A stretch of DNA of 14,209 nt from NCBI GenBank assembly GCA_014238445.1, contig JABABC010000120.1, forward strand, positions 1 through 14,209, in the 5' to 3' direction. The notes under the pieces are model-generated. The model saw nothing but the letters and a program-made list of their open reading frames with translations. It was not told the origin of the DNA and did not search any database. The position numbers and the translations under genes are program-made. The stretch comes from Coxiellaceae bacterium. Lineage in GTDB: Bacteria; Pseudomonadota; Gammaproteobacteria; Coxiellales; Coxiellaceae. Below, piece after piece: positions 1-6,568 of the stretch. Position 1 is the first letter of the stretch. Each line of letters begins with the position of its first letter.

Positions 1-228
1 ACACCTCAAGAACGTAGCTTCCCCGCCGTCTTAAATGGCTCCCGCAAAAAACGCATTACAGCAGGCTCTGGTACAGAGCTACAAGACATTAACAAACTCA
101 CCAAACAATTCACTCAAATGCAAAAAATGATCAAACGTTTCAAAGGCAATAAAATGCAAAAACGCCTCAAGCAGCTTGAAGGGCAACTTCCATCCGACAT
201 GATCGACAAACTACCGCCAATGCATTAA
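1..228 (+). CDS. ffh: Signal recognition particle protein Ffh (C-terminal end, partial)
   Basis: Open from the first base of the window to TAA at 226-228; 75 residues remain. Ffh is the SRP GTPase that binds 4.5S RNA and the signal sequences of nascent membrane proteins. What is left is the end of the methionine-rich M domain. The RNA-binding stretch SRKKRITAGSGTELQDINKL is clear, followed by a Met/Lys-rich helix (QMQKMIKRF) that belongs to the hydrophobic groove. The NG GTPase domain lies upstream of the window. Its position just before rpsP-rimM-trmD-rplS matches the usual gammaproteobacterial order. The tail after the M domain is short and ends in PPMH. Identification is by motif recognition and context. 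Confidence 0.93.
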   Translation, partial: TPQERSFPAVLNGSRKKRITAGSGTELQDINKLTKQFTQMQKMIKRFKGNKMQKRLKQLEGQLPSDMIDKLPPMH

Positions 229-258
229 CCACTTATTAAATCCATTGCCGAATAACCC

Positions 259-287
259 TTCCAATATGAAAGAAATGTGCGTAGAAT
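259..287 (+). promoter_or_regulatory. Candidate promoter of the rpsP operon
   Basis: In the 118-base gap between ffh and rpsP, a TAGAAT -10 box (282-287, 5 of 6 consensus) is followed directly by GGCGC. Such a GC-rich discriminator is typical of stringently controlled ribosomal promoters. The -35 region 17 bases upstream (TTCCAA) is poor. Transcription would start near 294, giving a leader of about 50 bases. Read-through from ffh is also possible. Confidence 0.4.
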
Positions 288-346
288 GGCGCAACTTAGC
301 ACTCGATGCACCGAAAACCATAGATTAAATGAGGTAAGAAAACACC

Positions 347-718
347 ATGGTCGTTATCCGTTTAGCTCGCAAGGGAGCGAAAAAAAATCCCTTTTATCAT
401 ATTGTTGCTGCTGACTCTCGCTATTCACGCGATGGCCGTTACATTGAACAACTGGGTTACTTCAACCCAACCGCTCGTGGCAACGAAACCCGCTTAGAAA
501 TTAATCAAGAGCGCATTGACCACTGGGTAAAGCTAGGTGCACAACCCACTGATCGCATCAACAGCTTAATGAAAGAACACAAAAAAGGCACGCGCCCTTC
601 AGCAATACCTGTAGCTGAATACAAACAAGTCCAAATGGAGATTTCTGCTAAAGCAGCTGCGAAAATCGCTTCTGCAGCATCAGAAAATGATGCCGCAGAA
701 GTTAGCAATGCGGCTTAA
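347..718 (+). CDS. rpsP: 30S ribosomal protein S16, with a C-terminal extension
   Basis: S16 is a small-subunit protein needed for early 30S assembly. The N-terminus (MVVIRLARKGAKKNPFYHIV) and the following ADSR and RYIEQLGYFNP segments are diagnostic. ATG 347 is preceded by GAGGTAAG at 331-338, a good ribosome binding site, so the start is secure. The protein is 123 residues, while the E. coli protein is 82; the conserved fold ends near residue 80 (KEHKKG). The remaining roughly 40 residues form an Ala/Lys then Ala/Glu-rich tail (KAAAKIASAASENDAAEVS) that looks helical or disordered and is not part of the core family. First gene of the rpsP-rimM-trmD-rplS operon. Confidence 0.97.
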   Translation: MVVIRLARKGAKKNPFYHIVAADSRYSRDGRYIEQLGYFNPTARGNETRLEINQERIDHWVKLGAQPTDRINSLMKEHKKGTRPSAIPVAEYKQVQMEISAKAAAKIASAASENDAAEVSNAA

Positions 719-751
719 CCACTGATTCAAAAAAGTTCAGAGCCAACCGTC

Positions 752-1252
752 ATGACCCAAAGCATTATCCTGGGACGTATTGGAGCCCCACAAGGCATTC
801 ATGGTTGGCTTAGAATCACCTCCCATACGTCACCACCCGCTAACATCCTCACATACACTACGTGGCAGATCAAGCGCGGCAGCTCCTGGTCCACTCTGAC
901 ACCTGAAGATACGAAGACTCAAGGCAATAAACTATTAGCCAAACTACCTGACTGTGATACACCAGAAGCAGCCAAGCAATGGACGAACACCCTTATTGCC
1001 ATTCATCACCACGAACTTCCAGACCTGCCTGGCGATGAATTCTACTGGAATGACCTTATAAACTGCCAAGTGATAACAACCGAAGGCCACCCACTCGGTG
1101 TTGTGACACAACTACTTGAAACTGGCGCCAACGATGTCTTAATCATTCAAGGCAAGAACCAACGCCACTTAATCCCCTACACCGATGACACTGTCCAGCA
1201 CATTGACCTATCGAACCAACTCATTACCGTCCACTGGGACCCTAACCTTTAA
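752..1252 (+). CDS. rimM: Ribosome maturation factor RimM
   Basis: RimM binds S19 in the 30S head and promotes 16S rRNA processing and late small-subunit assembly. The protein is 166 residues, near the usual length. Residues 7-22 (LGRIGAPQGIHGWLRI) match the start of the RimM N-terminal barrel with its G-x-x-G-x-x-G-like pattern. Residues about 93-166 form the PRC-barrel half: the DEFYWNDLINCQV segment, a G-x-x-L-G turn, then LLETGANDVLII and HLIPY. It starts 33 bases after rpsP and ends 8 bases before trmD, consistent with one transcript. The ribosome binding site is weak (CAGAG), which suggests coupling to, or lower yield than, the ribosomal proteins. Confidence 0.95.
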   Translation: MTQSIILGRIGAPQGIHGWLRITSHTSPPANILTYTTWQIKRGSSWSTLTPEDTKTQGNKLLAKLPDCDTPEAAKQWTNTLIAIHHHELPDLPGDEFYWNDLINCQVITTEGHPLGVVTQLLETGANDVLIIQGKNQRHLIPYTDDTVQHIDLSNQLITVHWDPNL

Positions 1253-1260
1253 AGCTTCTC

Positions 1261-2013
1261 ATGCACTTTCACTTAATCACCCTATTTCCAGACATCGTCC
1301 GCACACTAGACTACGGCGTGATTGGTCGAGCACTGAAAAATCAACACATTCACCTCACCACGACTAATCCTCGCACCTTCGCTCCTGCCCCTCACCACAC
1401 AGTTGATGACCGCCCTTACGGTGGTGGTCCCGGTATGGTGATGCAATACCAACCGCTCGTGGATGCCATTCAATCTGCCAAACAACACGCCAGCACCCCC
1501 AAACCACCGGTCATCTATCTCTCCCCCCAAGGAAAACCCTTAACACAAGACACAGTGAATACGCTCAGCCAATGCCCTGAACTCATCTTATTAGCAGGAC
1601 GCTATGAGGGCATCGATCAACGGGTCATTGACCACCACGTTGACGAAGAACTCTCTATTGGGGATTACGTTCTAAGTGGAGGGGAACTCCCCGCCATGGT
1701 GCTTATCGATGCGATCACCCGTATGCTGCCTGGCACCCTAGGTGACGAGCAATCCAATCAACAAGACTCCTTTCAGCCCTTCTTAGACCACGATCACTAC
1801 ACTCGCCCACCCAGTGTCGATGGCTACGACGTGCCTAAGACACTCCTAAATGGCAATCACGCCGCTATTAGCCAATGGCGACAAACATCAGCCTTACGAA
1901 ACACTTGGCAAAAGCGCAAAGATCTGTTAAAAAGACGCATCCTAACGTCTGCAGAGCAGGACAGTTTACGACAGGTTCAAGATGAGCTACATTCACCACC
2001 TGTCACAGAATAA
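1261..2013 (+). CDS. trmD: tRNA (guanine-N1)-methyltransferase TrmD
   Basis: TrmD transfers a methyl group from S-adenosylmethionine to N1 of G37 in tRNAs reading codons of the CNN type, preventing +1 frameshifting; it is essential in most bacteria. The 250-residue protein is full length. Visible motifs are VDDRPYGGGPGMVM (about residues 48-61), LLAGRYEGIDQRV (about 110-122) and the knot segment IGDYVLSGGELPA (about 132-145), which together build the SPOUT-type trefoil knot that holds SAM. The C-terminal tRNA-binding part carries LDHDHYTRP. It starts 8 bases after rimM without a good ribosome binding site, so translational coupling is likely. Confidence 0.97.
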   Translation: MHFHLITLFPDIVRTLDYGVIGRALKNQHIHLTTTNPRTFAPAPHHTVDDRPYGGGPGMVMQYQPLVDAIQSAKQHASTPKPPVIYLSPQGKPLTQDTVNTLSQCPELILLAGRYEGIDQRVIDHHVDEELSIGDYVLSGGELPAMVLIDAITRMLPGTLGDEQSNQQDSFQPFLDHDHYTRPPSVDGYDVPKTLLNGNHAAISQWRQTSALRNTWQKRKDLLKRRILTSAEQDSLRQVQDELHSPPVTE

Positions 2014-2030
2014 CTAGAGAGACATAACTC

Positions 2031-2384
2031 ATGAGCAATATTATTACATCCATCGAATCAGAACAGATCAATGACAAAACCATTCCTGACTTTCGCCCCG
2101 GAGACACCGTGGTTGTTCAAGTCAAAGTAAAAGAAGGTAATCGTCAGCGTTTACAGGCCTTTGAAGGCGTTGTGATCGCTATTCGTAATCGTGGTATCAA
2201 CTCCGCTTTTACAGTACGCAAAATCTCTCACAATGTGGGTGTTGAGCGTGTTTTCCAAACTTACAGCCCTTTGATTGACAACATCACTGTCAAACGTCGT
2301 GGTGATGTTCGTAGCGCTAAACTGTACTACTTACGTAACCTAACAGGTCGTAAAGCGCGCATTAAAGAAAAAATTAAAAAATAA
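2031..2384 (+). CDS. rplS: 50S ribosomal protein L19
   Basis: L19 sits at the 30S-50S interface and contributes to intersubunit bridges. The 117-residue protein matches the family length (about 115). Recognisable parts are FRPGDTVVVQVKVKEGNRQR, FEGVVIAIRNRGINSAFTVR and the C-terminal KRRGDVRSAKLYYLRNLTGR followed by a basic tail. An AGAGAGA stretch upstream of ATG 2031 serves as ribosome binding site. It is the last gene of the operon, 17 bases after trmD, and is followed by a strong terminator. Confidence 0.97.
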   Translation: MSNIITSIESEQINDKTIPDFRPGDTVVVQVKVKEGNRQRLQAFEGVVIAIRNRGINSAFTVRKISHNVGVERVFQTYSPLIDNITVKRRGDVRSAKLYYLRNLTGRKARIKEKIKK

Positions 2385-2399
2385 TCACACAACAATTCA

Positions 2400-2439
2400 A
2401 AAAAAAGCTAGTCCGGGGTATACCGCACTAGCTTTTTTT
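2400..2439. terminator. Bidirectional Rho-independent terminator between rplS and the MFS gene
   Basis: The arms AAAAAAAGCTAGT (2400-2412) and ACTAGCTTTTTTT (2427-2439) are perfectly complementary over 13 bases. After one C-C mismatch, three further pairs CGG/CCG close a six-base loop. An A tract precedes and a T tract follows the GC-containing stem, so it can end the + strand ribosomal operon and also the convergent minus-strand transporter gene, which stops at 2459. Confidence 0.92.
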
Positions 2440-2458
2440 ATAACATAATATCAAATAC

Positions 2459-3847
2459 TTATATTATACGATCTACAGAATCCCAATCATCACCAGGCTC
2501 TTCAGCAGCCAGATTGTCATCTTCTACAGTAAGCACCGGGCGATTTGGCAAATAAAAGCCAACGACACTCGCCACCAACAAACACACTAAAAATACCGTA
2601 AAGGATTGCTGATAGGCACCCAAAGAACCTGCCAGCACCGACTGATGCCCACTCCAAGAAACTGGACTATCTAATACCCAACCAACCAGCGGACCCACGA
2701 TAGGTGCAAAACCCACAGACAAGGTGTTCACAAACCCCAAGCTGGTGGTACGCGCGCCATGAGGTGCTAACTCATTACCCACAACAAACGTCAACACGTA
2801 GGAAGATATGGACAAACCTAACATAAACATCAATACAGTCACTACAGGAGTAGACAATTGTGGAACAAAGAGTAACAACCCCAATAAAGCCGCCGCAACC
2901 AAAGGGCCCAAGACAAAGAGTAATTTTCGGCTAGCAAGGTGCCCATCAATCCAACCCATCACAGGATTACCAATCGCAGCGCCAACAAACACCATATCGC
3001 AGACCCAAGTCGCCTTCAGCAAGCTCATGTGATGCGACACCTGCATAAATGGGACACTCCACAGAGCAACAAATACAGTAATAATAAGGAATAACAATCC
3101 ACTGTAGACACCATTCAGCCAGGCAATCTTTTTAGAAAACAGTAACTTAACATCTTCCCACCATGAACTGAATGAACGCTGCGTAATCAACGTGACATTA
3201 TCTGGCGTATCACGCACCACAGACCACAACAAGGCAGCCAACACCAAACTCAACCCAGCAGAAAACAACATGCAATAACGCCAACCCACGTGATGCACAA
3301 ACGTCGCCAAGAGCAAAGTACCCAAAATACTACCAAACATACCCGCTGTTTCTGCCAATGCAGTCATGACACCAAAACGATTTGCAGGAAACCACATAGA
3401 GACTAAATTTAATGACCCAACGAAAGCAAAAGCAGCACCAGTACCCATTAATAACCGACCACACATTGCAATACTAAAATTAGGTGCTTCAGCAAACATG
3501 ACACAACCCAACACCACAACCAGTGCGGCAACGGATAAAATGCGACGTGGACCATAGCGGTCAATGAGCATCCCTGCGGGCATCTGTAAGAAAACATAAA
3601 CAAAGTAGTAGCTACTCGCTAACACACCACTTTTAGTCGCACTGAGGTCAAAGCTCTTCATCACGACACTGACCATTTCTCCAAATGACAATTGAAGAAA
3701 AAATTGAAATAAAACAAAGGATAAGGATACAATCCAGACCATCCACGCACGAGAGTTATGAGAAAAACGTTGCCCAGGCGGCAAGGCACCTCGACGACGA
3801 CGCGATAAAACACCACTTTTTTTAATAGAAACGGTTGTTTCTCTCAT
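2459..3847 (-). CDS. Major facilitator superfamily transporter
   Basis: Predicted inner-membrane secondary transporter, 462 residues from ATG 3847. The hydrophobicity pattern fits 12 membrane helices. The MFS loop 2-3 signature DRYGPRR is at residues 96-102, just after the second helix. The N-terminus is a basic cytoplasmic segment (RRRRG near 16-20); the C-terminal tail is acidic. ATG 3847 is chosen because GAGAGAGGT stands 7-8 bases upstream; a GTG at 3901 would add 18 residues but lies at the expected transcription start. The substrate cannot be deduced, and no neighbour points to a pathway. It is convergent with rplS and divergent from ygfZ. The family call is secure, the role is open. 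Confidence 0.9.
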   Translation of the reverse strand: MRETTVSIKKSGVLSRRRRGALPPGQRFSHNSRAWMVWIVSLSFVLFQFFLQLSFGEMVSVVMKSFDLSATKSGVLASSYYFVYVFLQMPAGMLIDRYGPRRILSVAALVVVLGCVMFAEAPNFSIAMCGRLLMGTGAAFAFVGSLNLVSMWFPANRFGVMTALAETAGMFGSILGTLLLATFVHHVGWRYCMLFSAGLSLVLAALLWSVVRDTPDNVTLITQRSFSSWWEDVKLLFSKKIAWLNGVYSGLLFLIITVFVALWSVPFMQVSHHMSLLKATWVCDMVFVGAAIGNPVMGWIDGHLASRKLLFVLGPLVAAALLGLLLFVPQLSTPVVTVLMFMLGLSISSYVLTFVVGNELAPHGARTTSLGFVNTLSVGFAPIVGPLVGWVLDSPVSWSGHQSVLAGSLGAYQQSFTVFLVCLLVASVVGFYLPNRPVLTVEDDNLAAEEPGDDWDSVDRII

Positions 3848-3901
3848 AATTGAGACCTCTCTCAACGGGTCACGAATACCATAAGGTTTAAAACTTTGCA
3901 C

Positions 3902-3929
3902 ATCTTACCTAATCTTGATCAAAAATCAA
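3902..3929 (-). promoter_or_regulatory. Candidate promoter of the MFS gene, with overlapping inverted repeat
   Basis: On the minus strand, TTGATT (3924-3929) and TAAGAT (3902-3907) are separated by 16 bases; each matches 4 of 6 consensus bases. An inverted repeat TTGAT-N5-ATCAA (3915-3929) overlaps the -35 box and could be an operator, but it is short and AT-rich. The start point near 3895 would leave a leader of about 50 bases before ATG 3847. Confidence 0.35.
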
Positions 3930-3990
3930 CCAATTTGTGGCAATTTTTTTACCTTACCCTCATTTTTTTTCAAATCCTCACCCACCCAAC

Positions 3991-4018
3991 TTTACATCTA
4001 CGAAAAATTCGCTAGCAT
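3991..4018 (+). promoter_or_regulatory. Candidate ygfZ promoter that may give a leaderless transcript
   Basis: TTTACA (3991-3996, 5 of 6) and TAGCAT (4013-4018, 4 of 6) are spaced by 16 bases. The -10 box ends only 6 bases before the ygfZ ATG at 4025, so initiation at the usual distance falls on or next to the start codon. No Shine-Dalgarno sequence is seen before that ATG. Confidence 0.45.
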
Positions 4019-4024
4019 GTTGCT

Positions 4025-4936
4025 ATGACTACTTCCAAACACCTTCCTCCAGACCTTCATCAAACCACAGACAATAAACACGCCCCACAGGAGAGTATTC
4101 CATTCGTGTGTAAGCCAAATCATTTGGGTTGGGTCAGCCTATCGGGTGATCAAGCTGAGAGTTTCCTACAAGGTCAGTTAAGCTGTGATGTCAGTCAACT
4201 ATCCAATGGCCAGGCGACATTGGGCGCGTATTGTGACCCCAAAGGTCGAGTGATTGCAACCTTTTTTTTGCTCTTTTGGAAGGATAATTACAGCTTATTA
4301 CTGCCTGAAACTAACATCCCTATACTCACTGAAATATTAGGTCGCTACGCACCCTTTTCGAAAGTCACCTTAAGGTTCAAAGAACCAGAATGGCACTATT
4401 ATTGCAGCACACAATCCGTAACACTTCCCGCTGACCTCACTCAAGCATCTTTGCAATTTTCACTCACACCCACGAGTTCTTATCAATTTTTTGTGATCCC
4501 CAGTGAGCACACCCCATCCTTTGAAACAGCACTCTGTGAGCAAAGCTTTACATGGCGTGAATCAAGCCAATGGCAACAGTGGTTGGTTGATCACCAACTA
4601 ACACTGATTGAACCCCGCACCAGCCAAACATGCTTACCGCAAATGTTGAATTTAGACCAGTTAGGCGCTGTGAGTTTTACCAAAGGGTGCTTTGTTGGCC
4701 AAGAAGTGATTGCTCGCACACAACATTTAGGCAAGCTCAAACGACACCTACACACACTCACATTGAAAACTGAAACCTCTCCCCAAGCAGGTGACCCCTT
4801 ATTACTCTCAGATGATCGTGAGGCAGGGATTATTATGAGTGTTGCCACACTGTCTGATCATACTTATCAAGTACTGGCTGTGATACCCGATCACCTACTG
4901 GTTGAAACCATGGATCAACTCCACCACTCCAGCTGA
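4025..4936 (+). CDS. ygfZ: Folate-binding iron-sulfur protein YgfZ
   Basis: YgfZ is a tetrahydrofolate-binding relative of the glycine cleavage T-protein that helps assemble or repair [4Fe-4S] clusters in enzymes such as MiaB. The 303-residue protein carries the family signature KGCFVGQE at residues 220-227, including the Cys known to matter for YgfZ function, then VIARTQHLGKLKR. The N-terminal half has the expected LSGDQAESFLQGQLSCDV and GAYCDPKGRVIATF segments. About 30 residues precede the conserved region. An alternative GTG at 4106 has AGGAG at 4089-4093 but a long 12-base spacer, so the first ATG is kept with moderate confidence. A single gene, divergent from the transporter. Confidence 0.92.
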   Translation: MTTSKHLPPDLHQTTDNKHAPQESIPFVCKPNHLGWVSLSGDQAESFLQGQLSCDVSQLSNGQATLGAYCDPKGRVIATFFLLFWKDNYSLLLPETNIPILTEILGRYAPFSKVTLRFKEPEWHYYCSTQSVTLPADLTQASLQFSLTPTSSYQFFVIPSEHTPSFETALCEQSFTWRESSQWQQWLVDHQLTLIEPRTSQTCLPQMLNLDQLGAVSFTKGCFVGQEVIARTQHLGKLKRHLHTLTLKTETSPQAGDPLLLSDDREAGIIMSVATLSDHTYQVLAVIPDHLLVETMDQLHHSS

Positions 4937-5068
4937 CCCAACATCGATCATCAAAGCAAATCACTAGCCTCAAATGCCTAGTATACACTCAGTTGTAATG
5001 ATGCAGCACCGCCACAACGCGCCCACTGCCTATTCACCCACCTTCCTCCGGTTAATAGTTACCTCAAT

Positions 5069-5325
5069 CTAAACGGCTGACGCACAAGCATTGGCGCCTT
5101 CACTAGCACGTTTTGCACCACCCTGTCGCACCCGGCGATCCGCAGCACGGTGTTGTTTTCAGTTTTTCACCGTCTTTTTTTTTCTCTTCCCCAGAGCCAG
5201 TCTCCTTTTGCACACTTACATCAACCACGTAATCTGCAAGCGCCGTGGATGCCGCCTGTATCGGCATCACTGGTCCAACCATCCCTGCTACCACTAAGTA
5301 GCCATTAATAGGATTTTTATTTCAT
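5069..5325 (-). pseudogene. Degenerate small secreted-protein gene
   Basis: A minus-strand ATG (5323-5325) lies 2 bases after AAGGAG (5328-5333) and downstream of a perfect TATAAT. It reads ATG AAA then TAA. If one base is removed there, the frame becomes a signal-peptide-like start (MNKNPINGYLVVAGMVG, then PVMPIQA-AS) and runs on as a polar, Lys/Glu-rich protein (residues near TGSGEEKKKDGEKLK). In the present sequence this second frame is open from 5294 (GTG) to a stop at 5103. A further one-base shift in the A tract complementary to 5156-5159 would lead into an Arg/Ala-rich tail (RRVRQGGAKRASEGANACA) ending in TAG at 5069-5071, about 84 residues in all. I do not recognise the family. The shifts are inferred, not proved, and the GTG frame might instead be a real 63-residue product. 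Confidence 0.4.
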
Positions 5326-5351
5326 TACTCCTTTTTTTTTAGTCCTTTACT

Positions 5352-5357
5352 ATTATA
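5352..5357 (-). promoter_or_regulatory. Perfect -10 box upstream of the relic ORF
   Basis: The minus strand reads TATAAT here, preceded by TAC. It is 27 bases upstream of the ATG at 5325, with AAGGAG between. The -35 region 17 bases upstream is only an A tract (AAAAAA), so promoter strength is uncertain. It nonetheless supports the idea that a minus-strand gene existed here. Confidence 0.4.
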
Positions 5358-5430
5358 GTACTATCTCTCCGGTGTTTTTTTCGACTACATTTAAGTGTCT
5401 GTTTTACAGTAGTTCTTTAATTTTATAGGT

Positions 5431-5467
5431 GTGAAACTGCCCGCAAATAACAGGGCTTAACTTTCAC
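5431..5467. repeat. Two-tier imperfect hairpin in intergenic DNA
   Basis: The outer arms GTGAAA (5431-5436) and TTTCAC (5462-5467) enclose an inner stem GCCC (5439-5442) / GGGC (5453-5456) with a ten-base loop. There is no T tract, so it is not a standard terminator. It could be a structured RNA, a protein-binding site or a relic; no function can be assigned. Confidence 0.4.
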
Positions 5468-5567
5468 CGAACATCACATTAACCGCACTGTCTTTAAACC
5501 GCCGCGCTGAAGAAAACACGCATGGGGTCAGTTAATAAAGGTTTTCATTTTCTAGGGATACAGTTTA

Positions 5568-5585
5568 CTGTGGCGCGAACCACAG
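5568..5585. repeat. Short perfect inverted repeat
   Basis: CTGTGG (5568-5573) and CCACAG (5580-5585) flank the six-base loop CGCGAA. The stem is GC-rich but only six pairs and has no T tract. Its length means chance occurrence is possible. Confidence 0.3.
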
Positions 5586-5725
5586 CAAACACGTTGAATG
5601 ATGCTAAGCCTGACGTATCGACCAGGGTTTCTTGACACCTTCGAGCGATATAGCACCCCAATAACAGTGGATATTTCTTGCTATCATAGACTAATAACCC
5701 ACTATTTTAAAAAGTCTAAAGAGAT

Positions 5726-6418
5726 TTAATGTCTATAGGTTGTGTATTTACCACCTAAGGTCGCAATCGCAAGTATATGTCCCTGCATCACTTGAAGAAC
5801 TTGACTGCCTGTGAAACACCCATTGTGAGGCAAATCTAATTGCGCTACATCTAGCGCGTAAAGCGCAAACAGATAGTGATGAATCACTTTATCGTTCCAC
5901 GGTGGGCATGGCCCATCATACTGTCCATACACACCTTGCCATGATTGATTGGTTTCAACCAAACTTAATAACTGAGTTGTGGCTGAGGATTTAAATTTAG
6001 GACCAAAGTTATTTAATCCTCCCAATCCATACATTGTGTCACCAGGTGGTTTACCCCCTGGCACAATACCCTTAGATCCTGCACCTGCTGGCAAGGATGA
6101 TAAACTGTCTGGAATATTCACTAACACCCAATGATAATCAGTCATACGGGGCGTTAATTGATCTAAAGAATATCCTTGCTGATTGGCACGAGAAGAATCA
6201 GGAATAAATGAATCACTCATTAATAACACAAAAGATCGAGTGGCTTTAGGAGGCGAAGACCAAGCGAGAGGTGGGCTCATATTTCCACCTGCTTTAATAC
6301 GCCCTTGACCATCAGACTGACAATAAGCGTACTTATGTGGAATATACGCATTGTTTTTAAAATCCGGACTCTCCAACTGAAAGCTGTGAGATGAACAGGC
6401 AGGTAACATGAAACTCAA
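5726..6418 (-). CDS. YbhB/YbcL-type phosphatidylethanolamine-binding-like lipoprotein, signal peptide disrupted
   Basis: Member of the bacterial PEBP (Raf kinase inhibitor-like) family; the ligand and role in bacteria are poorly defined. Numbering from TTG 6418 (230 residues): GGNMSPPLAW 44-53, HWVLVNIP 96-103, YDGPCPP 167-173, HHYLFALYALD 180-190 and MQGHILA 211-217, in the family order. LPAC at residues 5-8 is a lipobox, so the ancestor was a lipoprotein. TTG 6418 has no ribosome binding site. The proper start appears to be ATG 6438, six bases after AGGGAG; it reads MNKLLVF then TGA, and one extra base in the six-base homopolymer at 6417-6422 would join it to LSFMLPAC. The rest of the frame is intact. 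It may be a fresh pseudogene, a slippage or phase-variable gene, or a sequencing error. Confidence 0.8.
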   Translation of the reverse strand: MSFMLPACSSHSFQLESPDFKNNAYIPHKYAYCQSDGQGRIKAGGNMSPPLAWSSPPKATRSFVLLMSDSFIPDSSRANQQGYSLDQLTPRMTDYHWVLVNIPDSLSSLPAGAGSKGIVPGGKPPGDTMYGLGGLNNFGPKFKSSATTQLLSLVETNQSWQGVYGQYDGPCPPWNDKVIHHYLFALYALDVAQLDLPHNGCFTGSQVLQVMQGHILAIATLGGKYTTYRH

Positions 6419-6435
6419 AAAACCAACAATTTATT

Positions 6436-6450
6436 CATTCATGACTCCCT
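6436..6450 (-). promoter_or_regulatory. Ribosome binding site and original start codon of the YbhB-like gene
   Basis: AGGGAG (6445-6450 on the minus strand) lies 6 bases before ATG 6436-6438 and 2 bases before another ATG at 6440-6442. The first is in a different frame from the downstream coding sequence; the second is in the same frame but meets TAA at 6431-6433. Neither therefore reaches the body of the protein without one sequence change. Confidence 0.65.
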
Positions 6451-6568
6451 ACTAATGATCCCTATCAAACACAAAAAGAGTTAGTCTATCATTTCAGTAA
6501 CGCTAACGATTCATCAACATGACTCATGCGCAGCATAGTGTGCAAACACTTCTCCTGTTGCTCCTTAG

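Larger units (their letters stand above)
4937..5725. other. Gene-poor region with relic ORF and hairpins
   Basis: This 789-base stretch holds no intact gene I can support. The left part contains a degenerate small secreted-protein gene on the minus strand with its promoter and ribosome binding site. The right part (about 5400-5700) contains two inverted repeats and short open frames without start signals or recognisable protein content. No tRNA, integrase or insertion-sequence ends were found. It looks like a zone of gene decay between ygfZ and the YbhB-like gene. Confidence 0.6.

Noticed and set aside
3848..3901. Upstream GTG start for the MFS transporter
   Set aside because: It would add 18 residues without a membrane segment, and the likely transcription start lies at or after it; ATG 3847 has a much better ribosome binding site position.
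5091..5297. A + strand 68-codon open frame rich in Phe, Cys and Arg
   Set aside because: It is antisense to the better-supported minus-strand relic, lacks a ribosome binding site and has no recognisable protein character.
5521..5540. Sequence TGGGGTCAG resembling motifs seen near some transposase relics
   Set aside because: A single nine-base match without a partner copy or any transposase coding remnant is not evidence for a mobile element.
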